From: Scolanthus callimorphus
Taxonomy: Eukaryota; Cnidaria; Anthozoa; Actiniaria; Edwardsiidae
Reading direction: 5' to 3'
Assembly: GCA_033964015.1 (NCBI GenBank)
Contig: CM066919.1
Location: 15,975,646-16,039,645 of the forward strand
DNA: 64,000 nucleotides
The notes below the pieces were generated by a model, which was given only the letters and a program-made list of their open reading frames with translations, was not told where the DNA came from and did no database searches. The stretch's first letter is position 1; every line of letters begins with the position of its first letter. A program made the translations under genes and the position numbers. Below, one piece after another: positions 1-13,000 of the stretch.

Positions 1-919
1 GGAAGGGAGGAGATGTAAAAAGATGATGGTACGAGGGAGTGGAATACTTGGGGAATAAGAAGTACTTGGTAAAGATATCAAAACGTATAGAGTAGGGGAG
101 GTGAAGGGGGAGAAGGAGGAGGAAAGAGAGGAGAAGGAGAAGTTCAGGTGAAAGAGGACGAGGAGTTTAGGAGAAGGAGGAGGAGGAGGAGGAGTTTAGG
201 AGAAAGAGGGCGAGTAGGAGGAAGAGTTCAGGAGAAGAAAGGGGAGGACGAGTATGAGAAAGGGGAGGAGGATAGCAGTAGGTGAATCAAAGGAGGAGGA
301 CATCAGTACTAGTCAAGGGTGTACGGCCGTTTTGTCCTTGCTAACTAAACCAACACATCATTGTGGGCCAATGACCGTCCTCACCGTCATCCTTTGGTTG
401 CATCAAGGAGGGGGAGGGGAGGATTGTGAACCAATCTATACTCACGTACCGCGCCAAACTGGCCATGTGGAGGGGCACAGGCACTTATACCTGAATACGA
501 GTTGGACATAAGAACAATAAATGGCAAGGAGTATGCTGTTTTCGGACACTCTTTAAACTCTTTAAATTCTGTTCGGTTGACAAGTACATTTGACAAGTAC
601 AATATATTTTCTACACTGTCCCAATATGTGAATTTCAAATTTTCAAGAAATTTACGAATTGTGTACAGACACTCTTTCGGTGTGAAAGCGCGGTATAAAA
701 AAACTTATCTAACGTTAACGAATCCAGTTTGCGGAGCCGAGACAGCGTTTTTGCCTGCTAACGTTTGGAATGGTAACAATAAACCCCTCCAGGAAATCGA
801 ACCAGAAATAAAACTTCTTCAAAGAAAAGGTGTTTCATGCAAAGCGTAACCAAAATCATGATTGGTGGAAGGCAAGATTGGATTAAAATCATTACATACA
901 AGATAACCCTCGCACTTGC
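1..919. other. Intron or flank with GGA-rich purine tract, no exon found
   Basis: Bases 1-270 are a purine-rich (GGAGGA-type) tract on the plus strand. The rest has open frames on both strands (for example 502-849 plus) without recognisable protein features. It should be part of the large myosin intron after exon 20, since the neck exon does not appear. Confidence 0.5.
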
Positions 920-1037
920 CTGTTGAGGAAGAAAGTAAAGGCGCGCCTGTATGCGAACCCTGCTCGCTTGACTCGTAGATTCTCCATCAAGCCCAGGTAC
1001 TTGACTTGGTGACGGATCAGGACCTCGTCAAATTTAT
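920..1037 (-). CDS. MYO1C: Myosin I exon 20 (residues 597-636), GC donor
   Basis: Encodes [20 protein letters not shown] then [18 protein letters not shown] and two bases of Arg, the start of the converter. The donor reads AACAG|GCAAGT, a GC-AG intron with otherwise ideal consensus. The next exon (end of motor, IQ motifs) is not visible in 1-919. Confidence 0.93.
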
Positions 1038-4000
1038 CTAAACCACACACAACATTGAAAATGAGACCACTGCTACGTGCAGTCATTTCTCCAGGGTTAG
1101 GTTGAGTCGCGGGCTTGTTTGCCTAGGAATACACCTCTGCCGATTGCTTTCACACTAAAGTAAATTACCCTGGCAAGCCCGCGGCCCCAAGGCCAACCAA
1201 CAGGCTTCAGATCTCGGGCTTATTGCAGGTGTATGATACAAGTCACGCCCAAGACACAAGCAGGATGCTATTATCACTAATGGGTGTTACTGGCGTAGCT
1301 GGGAAGATTTTGTTGTGTCCTCAGGGCACCAGCCACAAACTCAATTATTGTCAGTAGGTGGTTTTATTCCTATCATTTTGAAAACGCACGCAAACATTGG
1401 ACAGTGCGAGTTTCATGCCCGAATATTAATGATTTAAGAATAACAGCACCCAGAATTGTCCGAACCCCAAAACGTTTTTGTCCTGTAAAGCGGACATATG
1501 GAGTTCTATTACCGTACATATATTTATCATACAGAAATCTATATGGGTATTTTTTTTTTCAACTTTTGCAGTTCTAGGTAGCCTGATTATCAACTAGCCG
1601 TGGGGATTATTGGCATAGCCGGGATTCATTTGCGCGCCCAAACCGAAACTAGAGCTAAGTGAAGGAACCAATACAGACTAGGTTGCAAGGAGGTATATAT
1701 AGTTACTTACTGGATCGCTTGAAATCATTTGGCTTGATGCAGCGGATATAAGACGGCTGCTTGGACATCAGGATTGCCATTAAATGGGCAAGACTCGTCT
1801 TGAACTGAGTCCCAGCCTAAATAAGAGAACAGGGTGATAAACAACACAAAACATGCCTAAAGCAAGCACGAAGAATCACAATCTTTTTCCAGCATTGCCG
1901 TGGCATCAATTTCATAGCAGAGAAACGTAAAATTTTCGCGAGCGAGCTTATGGTTGCGCCATAACGTCTTAGGGATGCATGATCGCAGCTCGTCTTCCAT
2001 GCAGTCCTAAGGGGCTGTGTCATGGTGTTTTTAACGAATTCGTAAATAAAGCCCTAAATTTGCATGTAATCATCCCCAAATCACTCATATCACTTGATAT
2101 TAGCCTAATAAGTAATGTAGGTAAGTTTTATCAGCAAGACAACAGATTTTCGTACAAATATTGATGAGCTTCAGACTTGCTCATCCCAAGAAGATTTCAA
2201 AAACTCATTGTTGCAATCTGTTTCCGTCCGCTTTGTAATGGATCCATGAAGCCTACAATCATGATCGCTTTGCTGATAAAGGGTTATTTAACAAACTTAG
2301 TCTAGACTAGTATTTTGGCTATCCATCAGTTATTTTTTATTTTTTTTTACATCACCGGAAGTGTGCTAAAATCGTCACACTGCTCCCATAAGCCAAGCGT
2401 TTCTTGTATGGCCAGAAGGACGGAATTCGAGGACGACTAGACAATCACAATTAGGCGAACTGACTCAAAATAGGGCAGAAGTGCATTTCGGAATAGGATC
2501 AGTCTCTTAAAAACGACCACGGCAAATCAGCCAATCTGCAGACTGTGAAATCACTAGCAATCCTTATTTCAACGAACATCGTTAAGCATTTGTACAAGGT
2601 TGCTTGTTGAACTATTTCAGCTGGATATTCAAACCCCGGCATAAGCCCATAACAAACCGTTGCTCTTGCACTGAACGTAAACCAAATTCTGACGGGGTGC
2701 CAAGCCAGCCCAGCATTGTTTAACAAGCAATACAGTAAAAACCCGCATAAAAGAACAAGTGGATTAAGAACACTCAGGCTGAAATTTGGTCAAAAAGGTA
2801 CCTTAGACATAAGAACACATGCAGCCTGAAAAATGAAAAATGTTCTTGTATAAAATAAATAGCTGCCATTTGGGTTCGAGTACAGTAACCCACTGGGTTG
2901 AGTACTGAGTAGATCAATATAATGTGCTAGACCATTGCACACAGAGTTCTACAACAGGTACCTATACTGTATGGGGAATTCCAGGGTGCATTTAGCAATT
3001 GTTTTTAGACTTGACATTCTTTATTTGACTGTTGGTAGTGTATGCAGAAACAATTTTAAGAACACCATAAGAACATTTTCAGGCTGATTTTGCAGAAAAC
3101 ATCCAATGTACAAGAACAAAATCAGCCTGAATCCTCAAAACACCTGTTCTTTTATGCGGGTTTTTACTGTACTGTAAATGTGTGACGATGGTATGCGCAG
3201 CCTGCTTGACCAGGGCCTTACCGTGTCTGGTCTTTTGAGGGACTGCATCTCGGACTTGGGAAACATCTGGGAGAGAATTGGGTTGGTGCTTTGACACATC
3301 GCCTGGTTTGAAGGGTAAAATGAGTTAGTCAATCAATTGGCTCTGTTGGTGTTCATCGACAGTCGCTGTTTAAATCAACATCATGAGGGACTTCTTACCT
3401 CTTTCAAGTCCCGGTAGAGCAAGTCGTTGTTTTTGTCGACGAATCCTGCAATTACAAGTACGTTAGAGTTTAATATCTCCAACACACGCGCTCAAAAATG
3501 GCACGAGGCATCACATTCATCATGACAATTGAGAATCTTTATCAGCACCGTTGGTTTCGCTGTCTCGTTCCCTCCGTGTTAACTGTTGCGCACGAATCTG
3601 AAACACTACATCTTGCTGTGTTCCAGAGTCTCACGTAAAGCTAGATAAAACGCCAAAAATGAGGAATTCGTCACTATCCATAATCACACAAAACCGTTTT
3701 CAAACACTTATCGTCAAAGTGTCCAGAGTGATCTAGGAAGATTTGTATGCAACAGAGGGCTTACGTACTTCAAGGAAGAAATAGGCGTCGGCCACAACCT
3801 CGTCCCCAGGTTCTTGTGGGTAATTTTCAAGATGGCGGTTGGTCGAGCACAAGACCCTGGAGCAGGCTGAGTCACATGACCGTTTCGAAACAAAGGACAA
3901 CCTCGTTCCCATATCCTAAAACAGTGGTCATGTGACTCAGCCTCCTCCAGGGTCTTGTCCTCGACCAACCACCATCTTTAAAATTACCCACAAGACCCTG

Positions 4001-7000
4001 GGGACGAGGTTGCAACGGCCATCGAAGTATTCACAACTCGGCAATCTAATCTTCTATGCAATCAGCCATGTTTATTTTTCAGGAGTGACCCTCTAGTGCC
4101 TCGCTTTGGTGTGTTCCGCAGCATCGTGTAAGCCGTCTATACTGAGATAGCTGCTCCACTGTTTTATAAATCAATCAATTAGAACCTTTACCAAGCTTTT
4201 CCAATGCAGATGAAGCGCCCTTAATCGCGTATTCAAAGAACAAAACCTATCATACTGACCACTGACGTTGTATGTCACGCTCCCAGCATAGTGCTTCAGT
4301 CTGAACTCCTGTGTGAAAAGGAAGAAGCAAAAGGAATGAATAAAACCAAATAACATCTGCGTAACAAAGCCAGCACACGCATACCTCTCTGCCGATAGTC
4401 TTTCTCTCCGTGTAGTTAGTGGTAGCATGGCTACAAAGGAAACGAGTGAAATGAAAATGGAACGAAATGTAGCAACTTTCACACCTTTCACACCGTACGA
4501 ATTGAAATGTAATTTTCCAGTGGTCATCAAAAATGCATGCCAGAGGTGTAGGCTGTGGCTCAATTGCAGTGTTTGTATCACATTGCGGGTGCTGAGGTAA
4601 CGGAACACCTTCGTAGTATTTTTCGTTGAAATGGCATAATTTCGCGAAAAAAAGCCGTATCTTGACAAGTGATACCTCATTTTAAAGCTTATTTCTTCAC
4701 CACAACTATGGAAGCTTTATTTCTCAAATTGATGAAACACAGATTTATTAGTGCGTTGCCTTTCCGACGGCTACAAGTTTCGATAGTTCTAAGCACGCGA
4801 ATATACACTGTTTTTCGTTCTTGAGCAACATTTTACCGTGGGCTTAGATGTGTTCTAATAAAACCGTGTTGGGGATTTTTGAAATTTTAAAAAGAGCCAA
4901 TTTCATAGCGAATTCTGTGTGTCCGCTAGGATTTTTTAAAATAAATGAAAAAATGTTCAATACTACGGTATCCAGTTAAGCTTGGAGTGCCCAAAGTTTT
5001 GTCGACAAGTTTTAACGGTTCGTTTTGATACTTTTGCGTTTGAAACGGCGCGTTGTCAAGGCGAGTTCATAATGTTGTCAAGGAAAGTCGAGACAAAGTT
5101 TCAAAATCCCGAGCTTTTCCTTGACAACATTACGAACTCCACTTGACAACGTTCTTTCAAGACACTCAAACAAAAGCGAAAACTTGACAACAAAACAATA
5201 GGCGCTCCAAATGAAGCCTAACTGTATAGCGCAGTAAGTCATAACTTGAAAAGGAAATCAGATTTCCAAAATCTCCGACATGGTATATTAGCCAACGCTA
5301 AAATGGTGTCAAAAAACGATAGTATTGTATATTTGCGAGGGTGGAACTCTCAAAAGTCGAACTGATGCACCGGAAAGGGAACTTTCTGGGTTTTTAAAAA
5401 CGGAATACGCTTTAAAATGAGGTAAGATAGGACTTGTCAAGATAGGACTATTGTTTGTCAAATGATGTCATCTTAACGAAACCGCAGGTGTTCCGTAACC
5501 TTTATCCTGTGAGTCGATTACGGCAAATTAGAAAAAAACTAACTTTGACTGGCCGAAATCGGAAGCACTTGCTTATCACACCTTTATCAGCTCCGCAGCT
5601 GGTGGATAGTAATTTAGTCAACTGGAAGTTTTCATGATGTTGCGCACGATAAGAACAATTTTTGTCTGTTTTGAAAAACAAAAGCCGTCTTCCCCAGTGC
5701 GAGTCGGAACGGCTCAAGGGTATTGTTCTCACATCATCGTGAAAACGGTCAATTCGAGATAGAGTAGATCATCAAGTCCAAGAACAACTAGGTAACACAC
5801 CTGACAAAGTGCGGATGATCACCGATTGTTTGCTCCAGTTTGTCCAGGAATGTCATATCAGTAGTATTTCCTGGACGAAGGCACTCCTCGTCCTGTGAAA
5901 CAGTAAAATAAACGGTGGTTGTCATTAGAAGAGGTCGAAGTTTAACAGAAAGTGCGATACTCTTCAGAAAATACAACTGTGTTTTGCTGCTCCCTCTAGA
6001 AATACTAGGCACAGCGATTGGTTTCATGGAGTCCGAGAAAATAAAGTGTAATCTCGGACATTCGCATTGCAGCAGGCCAACCTAGTAAAGCAGCAAAACA
6101 TTTGATTAATATTTATTACGACATAGCTCTCCTTTTCCGCTGGAGGGAAGAGTTCAACCCAACAGGCTTCCACTCTTGATTTCGACTCTTGAAATGTTGA
6201 TTTCGACTCTTGATAAATTGATTCCGACTCTTGACAAGTTGATTTCGACTCTTGATAAGTTGATTTCGACTTTTGACAAGTTGATGTCGACTCTTGATAA
6301 GTTGATGTCGACTCTTGACAAGTTAATTTCGACTCTTGATAAGTTGATTTCAACTCTTGATAAGTTGATTGCGACTCTTGATAAGTTGATTTCGACGCTT
6401 GATAACTTGATTTCGACTCCTTATAAGTTGAATCCCTTGGTGTTTTTTCGTCAAGTATCTCCTGACGACACTTACCAAGAGAGAGATAATTCCCTTGTGC
6501 TTGGTTTCAATCAAGTCACAGATGACTTTATTGTCGAAGTATTCTACGGGCTCCCACTGGAACAAGAAAAACACTGCATTCAGCCGCGTTGATAGGACCA
6601 ATACTTCATACAACAGTCTTTAATCACCACTTGGTCAGGATCTGCTCGCCCGGGAGGGCAAACCAAAGCTCGTGTTGGCGGTTGTTAACTAGACTTAACT
6701 ACTTTACTGCAATTTTCAGAATTCTGCGAACTCTACGTAACTGATCCACGTACGCAGGCTCTATTCGCTATAGGCGGTTATTTGTTTACTCATTTGCATA
6801 AGCAGGGTCTAGCTTCAGAATTTTAAAAACCTGCGTGGATCATTCAAAACTTAGTGAAAATCGTCAATGCGTTCCCCGGAATAGTAATTATTTGATCTTG
6901 AGCAATTTATTACATTTTTCAAGACTTGATTTTCTTGTGGGGCAGGAAGCTCATTAGCCCACATGTTTCTTGCAAATTGAGCTTCTCGTCATGCGCTCAT

Positions 7001-10000
7001 AATTTGAGTTACGAACTTCAAACTTTCTTAGTACGCTTCATTCACCAGACGCTTTTGAAATTCAGATCATTTCTTTTTGTACCTCCGTTACGCTTGCTTA
7101 TTTTCACTAATGCTTTTGCAAATAAGAAAAATCGTAAACACTGACGTCACAATATAATCGCCTATTGCAGTTGTTTTTCACGCTCTTCCTACCTCGATCC
7201 CCTCGTTCTTGTACTCCTCCTGTTCCTCCTTCAAGGTCAGCTCGATGAACAGCTGCTGGAGTTTCTCGTTGCAGTAGTTAATGCAGAACTGCTCAAAGCT
7301 ACAACAGACACAAGAATTGAAGGCAAAAACATATTCATAAACTCCCACTTTGTCACTATATTTGACATATAGAATATAGGAATATTCATTTAAAAGTTAG
7401 AGCTCTGTCTTAATTAAACAATACCTCTCGCCGCGTCATCAAAATTTGCATAAATCGTTATTTCTCATATCTCGTGAACTTAAAAAGGTATCGAGACAGA
7501 ATTGCCGTCATTCTTATTTGTTCAAGCACAACTTCAGTCCGTGTTCCCTCCTCTCAGGGTGATATGCACTTTAATATGTTTACCCCACTTGACTCGCACC
7601 TTTCTCGTTGTAGCCGGGCCCAGTATTTTCATGCGCATTTTGTTTGCTTGATCTCGACATGATATAAGCTTATTGTAACTGTTTTGTGATCCTTATTGTA
7701 ATTGTAGCCGGTATATCTATTAAACGACGCTCATCCAGGTGCGATGCCTCTCGACAGTTGTTTTGTTATTTATTATATCAAGTAAAAACGTTTTTTAGAA
7801 ACTAGAATTGTTATTAGGATTTGTTTATTCTATCAATATTGTGAATATTGTGGAAATCTAGACTCTGATTACTTTCTGTTTATCTTTTGGTTTGAAAACT
7901 TTAGTAGCTGATCCACAATTTAGAGCTAAAGGACGGACGGACGGCGTATCAATTCCTAAACCAACTAAAACAGCGCCCCAGATCGGTTGGAATTGAATTT
8001 GTTTCATAGCCCCAAACCAGAGTAGTATATAGGGATGTTATTACCCTTACTTTTCGCCAAGCGCTCTGATTGGTCCGTTGACGTCACAGTCCGTTGACAA
8101 TGACGTCACAGAAGAAAGAGAACAATACGGAAAATAATACCTCCACATCTAACTTACCTGTTCATCTCAAAGATCTCAAATCCATAGATATCAAGCAGTC
8201 CCATCAGCGTGGTTATACCCCTGTGGAGCTAAGGGAGTGGGTTTTAAAATATTACATTTGCATTGGCAAACTGACTTCCATATAATCAACTTGCACATTA
8301 ATACATAATTATATCCAATAAATCGTAACCTTCGTACTGACATGAAAAACGAACGCAAAGCCTACTGGGAGCAGCGTGACGTAAAAATATATTTAAACCG
8401 AATCTCTACGCGGGAGCAGTCGAAAAATGGAGCTAACGTTTGTTTGGATTTCTTCAAGGGTTTACAGGTAAGATTGAGGTCGGAAGTCCTTGGAGTTTAG
8501 AGCGGAAAGTGGTAAGCCCAGTGTACCATATAAATTTATTGTTTCGCAATGGATGATTACCTTAGTAGCGAGTGATGTATTGATGCTTGTCACTATCCAG
8601 GTGAACATGCGGTCATAGATAGCCTTGGCCAGTGCATCGCGAGCGTAAAGAGCCTGCTCGGTAGACAAAGGAGTGCGTACCTAGAGAGAGGGGCATGCAT
8701 GTTAATACCACTGTCAAGTAGTGGTGTGACTGCTTTATCGAACGCCGCGTTCTCTCTGGCGCCTTTTTAATTTTTGCTTATCCCTGAAACTATCGCATGC
8801 AACACCGCGCGCGAGAACTCGGAAAGTACTACTCTTCCCAGTAGACCGTTACACCTCTCGATTTTTCTGCCCGCCGGCGGCAGTCTAAAATTGATCGCGT
8901 GATCAACGTTCCACGTGATGAGTTGCTTTTGTACCACGTGATCAATGTTTGTGGGCGTAAACTTTGAGAGTTCATTGTTTTTCTGCATTCCAACGAAGTC
9001 TACACCCAAAACGGTTGATCACGTGGTACATAAGCAACCCATCACGGCGGGCAGAAAAATCGAGAGGTGTAACGGTCTACTGGGAAGAGTAGTAATGCCT
9101 GATCCATTTGATAGATGTTCCCCACTCCAAGTAAATGGCTTCCTCTGGAGACTTCGTAATCCAGCAAATTAGATTGTCGAGAATGATTTGTATAGTACAG
9201 TGTATGACATTATTTGTATAATGCCATCTTAATTACAAGAAAATAAATTTAGTCAGAACTCCGGATTTTGAATAGAGCAAAATCCCAGAAACGTTCTGCA
9301 AACGGCCAAACTTGGTAGTAGATAAGTATATGGACTGGGCAGACAGCAATCGTATGCCTTGTAATCTTGCGAAATGCAATGAACTGTCAATATGTAAAAA
9401 GGTGTCTTATCCAGCCAATTAGCACCTGTTAGCAACATATCCAAAGATTTTAGGTGTTACTTTTCAAGAAAACGGCTGCTTTACAGAGCATGTTAGACAC
9501 AAGCTCCTGGACGCTAACAAATGTCTTTATATAATTAGATCACTCGCCAGGAAGGCTATTCTCAGTCGGAAATAGATCACCTTTTTACTAGCATTGTCTT
9601 GCCCAAGATAACTTATGGTATTTCTGTCTATGGTGCCTACTGCGCCCGAACTCAATACCACGCAAAACTTTTTAACTAGATGCTTTAAGCGCAGATACAT
9701 CTCTTATCCGCTCAACATTTCTTGTTTACTTAAAAAGGCGGATTTAAGCAATTTCTCGAAAGTCAGTAAAACCACGCAACATCCTCTTTTCAATTATTTG
9801 CCCAAGGTTAAAGAATCGTCTAGAAGGCTTTGCAACCAATGCTGCCAATTTCCTAAAATAAATTTTGAGCGTTTAAAGCAATCGTATGTTAATAGAATAA
9901 TTTTTAAATACAAGCTTGCTGTAGATTTATCAAAATTATAATTTTTTAAGCACTTTTATCAAATTTTTACCTTTTTTACGATCACATATTAGCGTATTTA

Positions 10001-13000
10001 GAATTATTACTATTTTCGATATTATTATTATTATTGTATTTATATTGTTACGATAGATATGTATTTTTATTTATTTTGAATAAAGACATTATTATTATTA
10101 TTATTATATTATTTAGTGCTGCGGCTTATTCCTCAATTAGCCGATTGAAAAACGCACAATCTTATCAGGGCTCGAAATTGCGACCGTATCTATAGCAAAA
10201 TCGACATAATTTTCCACGACCACAAAAAATATCAGTTTGTCGCAAAAAGAGACATTCTAGTTGCACAATTGAAGACAAAACTTAAGAAATATGTACAAAA
10301 CTAGTCGACATTTTGCAACTAGCTGATATTTTTTTATCGCAAAGTCGAAAATTAACTTGCATGTTAACATTGAGATCAATTTAATGGTGTGTGAGCGATT
10401 GTGTCATGTGAAAGTTCACAAGGACGGACCTTTTCGCCTTTGGCCTCTACTGTTCGTGATGTCAGAGCGTTCTCTAGGACGTCTTCAGGACAGCCGAGAA
10501 GCTGGTGACAAGAAGCAAAGACCACAAAACAATCAAAGCACAATCCATGATGATGAGTTACTAGAAAAATAAACAACAAAAACAAAACAGAGATCAGTAA
10601 GAACTGATAAACCACTAACCCTATATTACCTTGGCTATAATAGTAACAGGCCGCGCATTCTCCAGCGTGACCTCATGTCCGCCTTCCCTCTCAACAAAAC
10701 CAATAGATCCAAGATGGAGGACAGATGCCACAATCGAGAACAACGCCATCTGCATGTCGTCTGATATGTCAATCACTGTCAAACCATTCTTCACAACCCT
10801 GAAGTCGGACGAGTCATTTATGGTCGGTACCTTCATACATTCTCCCTGGAATAGAAGAAATTTGGCATGAAATGCACTCAAATGAGTAAAATGAGCAAAT
10901 GAAAACCAAACCCTTCGCAATTAATGAATAATTTGGAGCTAGAACCAGAAAAAGTTTTTGCATTTTCTATAGTGCACCTGCCAACTTTTTCAAAATCAGA
11001 GGTGTGATACTTTTTCATTTTGGGACATTTCCAGAAAGCTGCCAAAGTCTTCCAGAAGATGTATCAATTACTACCCAAGCATTGTTTGATCTTTGCTGAC
11101 TGGAAATGTGAGAACTGGACACCTGATACAAGCTCTAGACTCCATGCGATCTACCATCACCTGTGAGTCCAAAAGGTTGGAATATAATAGTATCTAGTAC
11201 ATTTTTACTTTCCAGTTGAGCTAAGGCTCTAGTCCTAGGTGTAAGAAAAAAAATTAATGTCAATACCTGTGGTTCAGGTGGTTCTCTAGCTGAAAGATGA
11301 TACATATACATGGAAGCCCTTTGTATGGAGGGTGCATGTTCGGCATGTTAAGCTAGAGTAGGCATGCTAGTTGTATAATTATAATTGCTCATTTTTGTAC
11401 CTGGCTAAGGTAATGATACTCTGTTGCATCTCGTTCTAGCTGTAGCTTCTCCAGAGTCTCATCGTCTCCACCTTGAAGAAGCTGGTAGAAAATATGGAAG
11501 TTTCTTTCACCTATGACAGAACAAGTATCCATCAAAAGTATGCAGTTTAGAACACAGCTGAAAAAGAGTGAAACAACCTGGGAGGACTTCAAAAATTTGA
11601 AGACCGACTTGAAATGGCAAAATTTCCTGCAATTCTCCTGGGAGAAATACAGTAAATGTATGGCAGTTGTCTTAAAATTTTCCTGGGAGACGAAGCAAAA
11701 CCTGACAAAACTGGGAGAGTTGATGTCCTTGTTTATTTGAAATGAAGGATACTGTGAACTCTTGTAGCATAGAATTCAGCAAGAGAACTTTTTGCACCAG
11801 CTGCCTTATTTGAGATACTGTACAAGTCAAGGGAATCATGGAATCATAATAACTGACGCATTCAATATCCTTCCACATCATTCCTACCCTTTGCCTGGTG
11901 CACCACCCTCGACTTCTCCAGTAAGTAGTTAATAATGTGACCTCCAAAAGGTGCACCCTGTCACAGCCAAAAGAACCGTCAATTTAGTCATTGTTTGTGA
12001 TATTATAAGATACAACTATGAATTTAATGAACATGAACATGAGCATGCATAAATATACTTAATGAGAAATATTACCTTGAAATCAAACTGGATGTCCATG
12101 TACTTTCCAAATCTACTAGAGTTATCATTGCGATTGGTTCTTGCATTACCAAAAGCCTGGAAGGGAGTGATGAAATGTTAAACTTAAATACAAAGACTAA
12201 TCAGGTCCATCTTTTGCAGATGGGATTCCACCTTATCGGGCAATTGGGATCCTAAGATAGTAATCCTCAGAATGACAGAAAATTACATGTACCTCTGGGA
12301 ATTGGAAATTCCAGGGGTATGTGGGTTCAATACACCTTCAATTTCCTATACATTGTGTAATTGTACCATACCTCAAGAACTGGATTTGATTTGAGAAGTC
12401 GATCCTTGACTCTTTGTACTTCTGTAGAGGATGCACTTATGGCAGCAAGGTACTCCAAGATTCTCTTGGATGCCTCTACACAATAATTACAGCAACAATA
12501 TTTACAGTAGCAACTCTGGTGAAAAACCCGGAGAGGGTCCTATAAGAACTAAAAGGATCCTGGGTCCATTTTTCGAAACACCCTAGAATTATCGGGCCTG
12601 AAAAAAGGTTGTTTTTTAATATTGGTCCTCAAGTTTTACTTTTCTTTTCAACACTGCTGATTTACACAGTCTAGTACATCCTCTTAATGGACATCCATAG
12701 TGTTGACATTTCAAAAAAGATATTTTTGATTTCATTCAATCCCATTCAAATTCAAATGCAATTCTGCATACTCAGAACTGACATAAATTTACTCGCCAAA
12801 ATGCAGAAATTTAGTCACCACATAAATGCGGATCTCAGCGGAACTCAGAAAATGGGGCGCCATTTTGGCGACAAGCTCTAAAATTTTGGTCGCCAAGCCC
12901 CAAGTTTACTTGCCATTGGCAGCCATATGGTTTCAGTGTCAGGCCCTAATACTGTAGGGGAAGTTTTTCGGGCCCAAGAAACCCCAGGTGTTTGAGAAAT

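Noticed and set aside
502..849. 115-codon open frame on the plus strand
   Set aside because: No recognised domain, no codon or neighbour support, and antisense to an expected myosin intron.
4171..4680. 169-codon open frame on the minus strand
   Set aside because: It spans two genuine myosin micro-exons in the correct frame only for the second (EFRLKHYAG); the remainder is intron readthrough.
6176..6592. 138-codon frame with ISTLDKL heptads as a possible coiled-coil gene
   Set aside because: The frame is simply a 21-bp minisatellite antisense to a myosin intron and exon.
9245..10110. Possible intact LINE
   Set aside because: Lacks the RT catalytic region and has several frame breaks.
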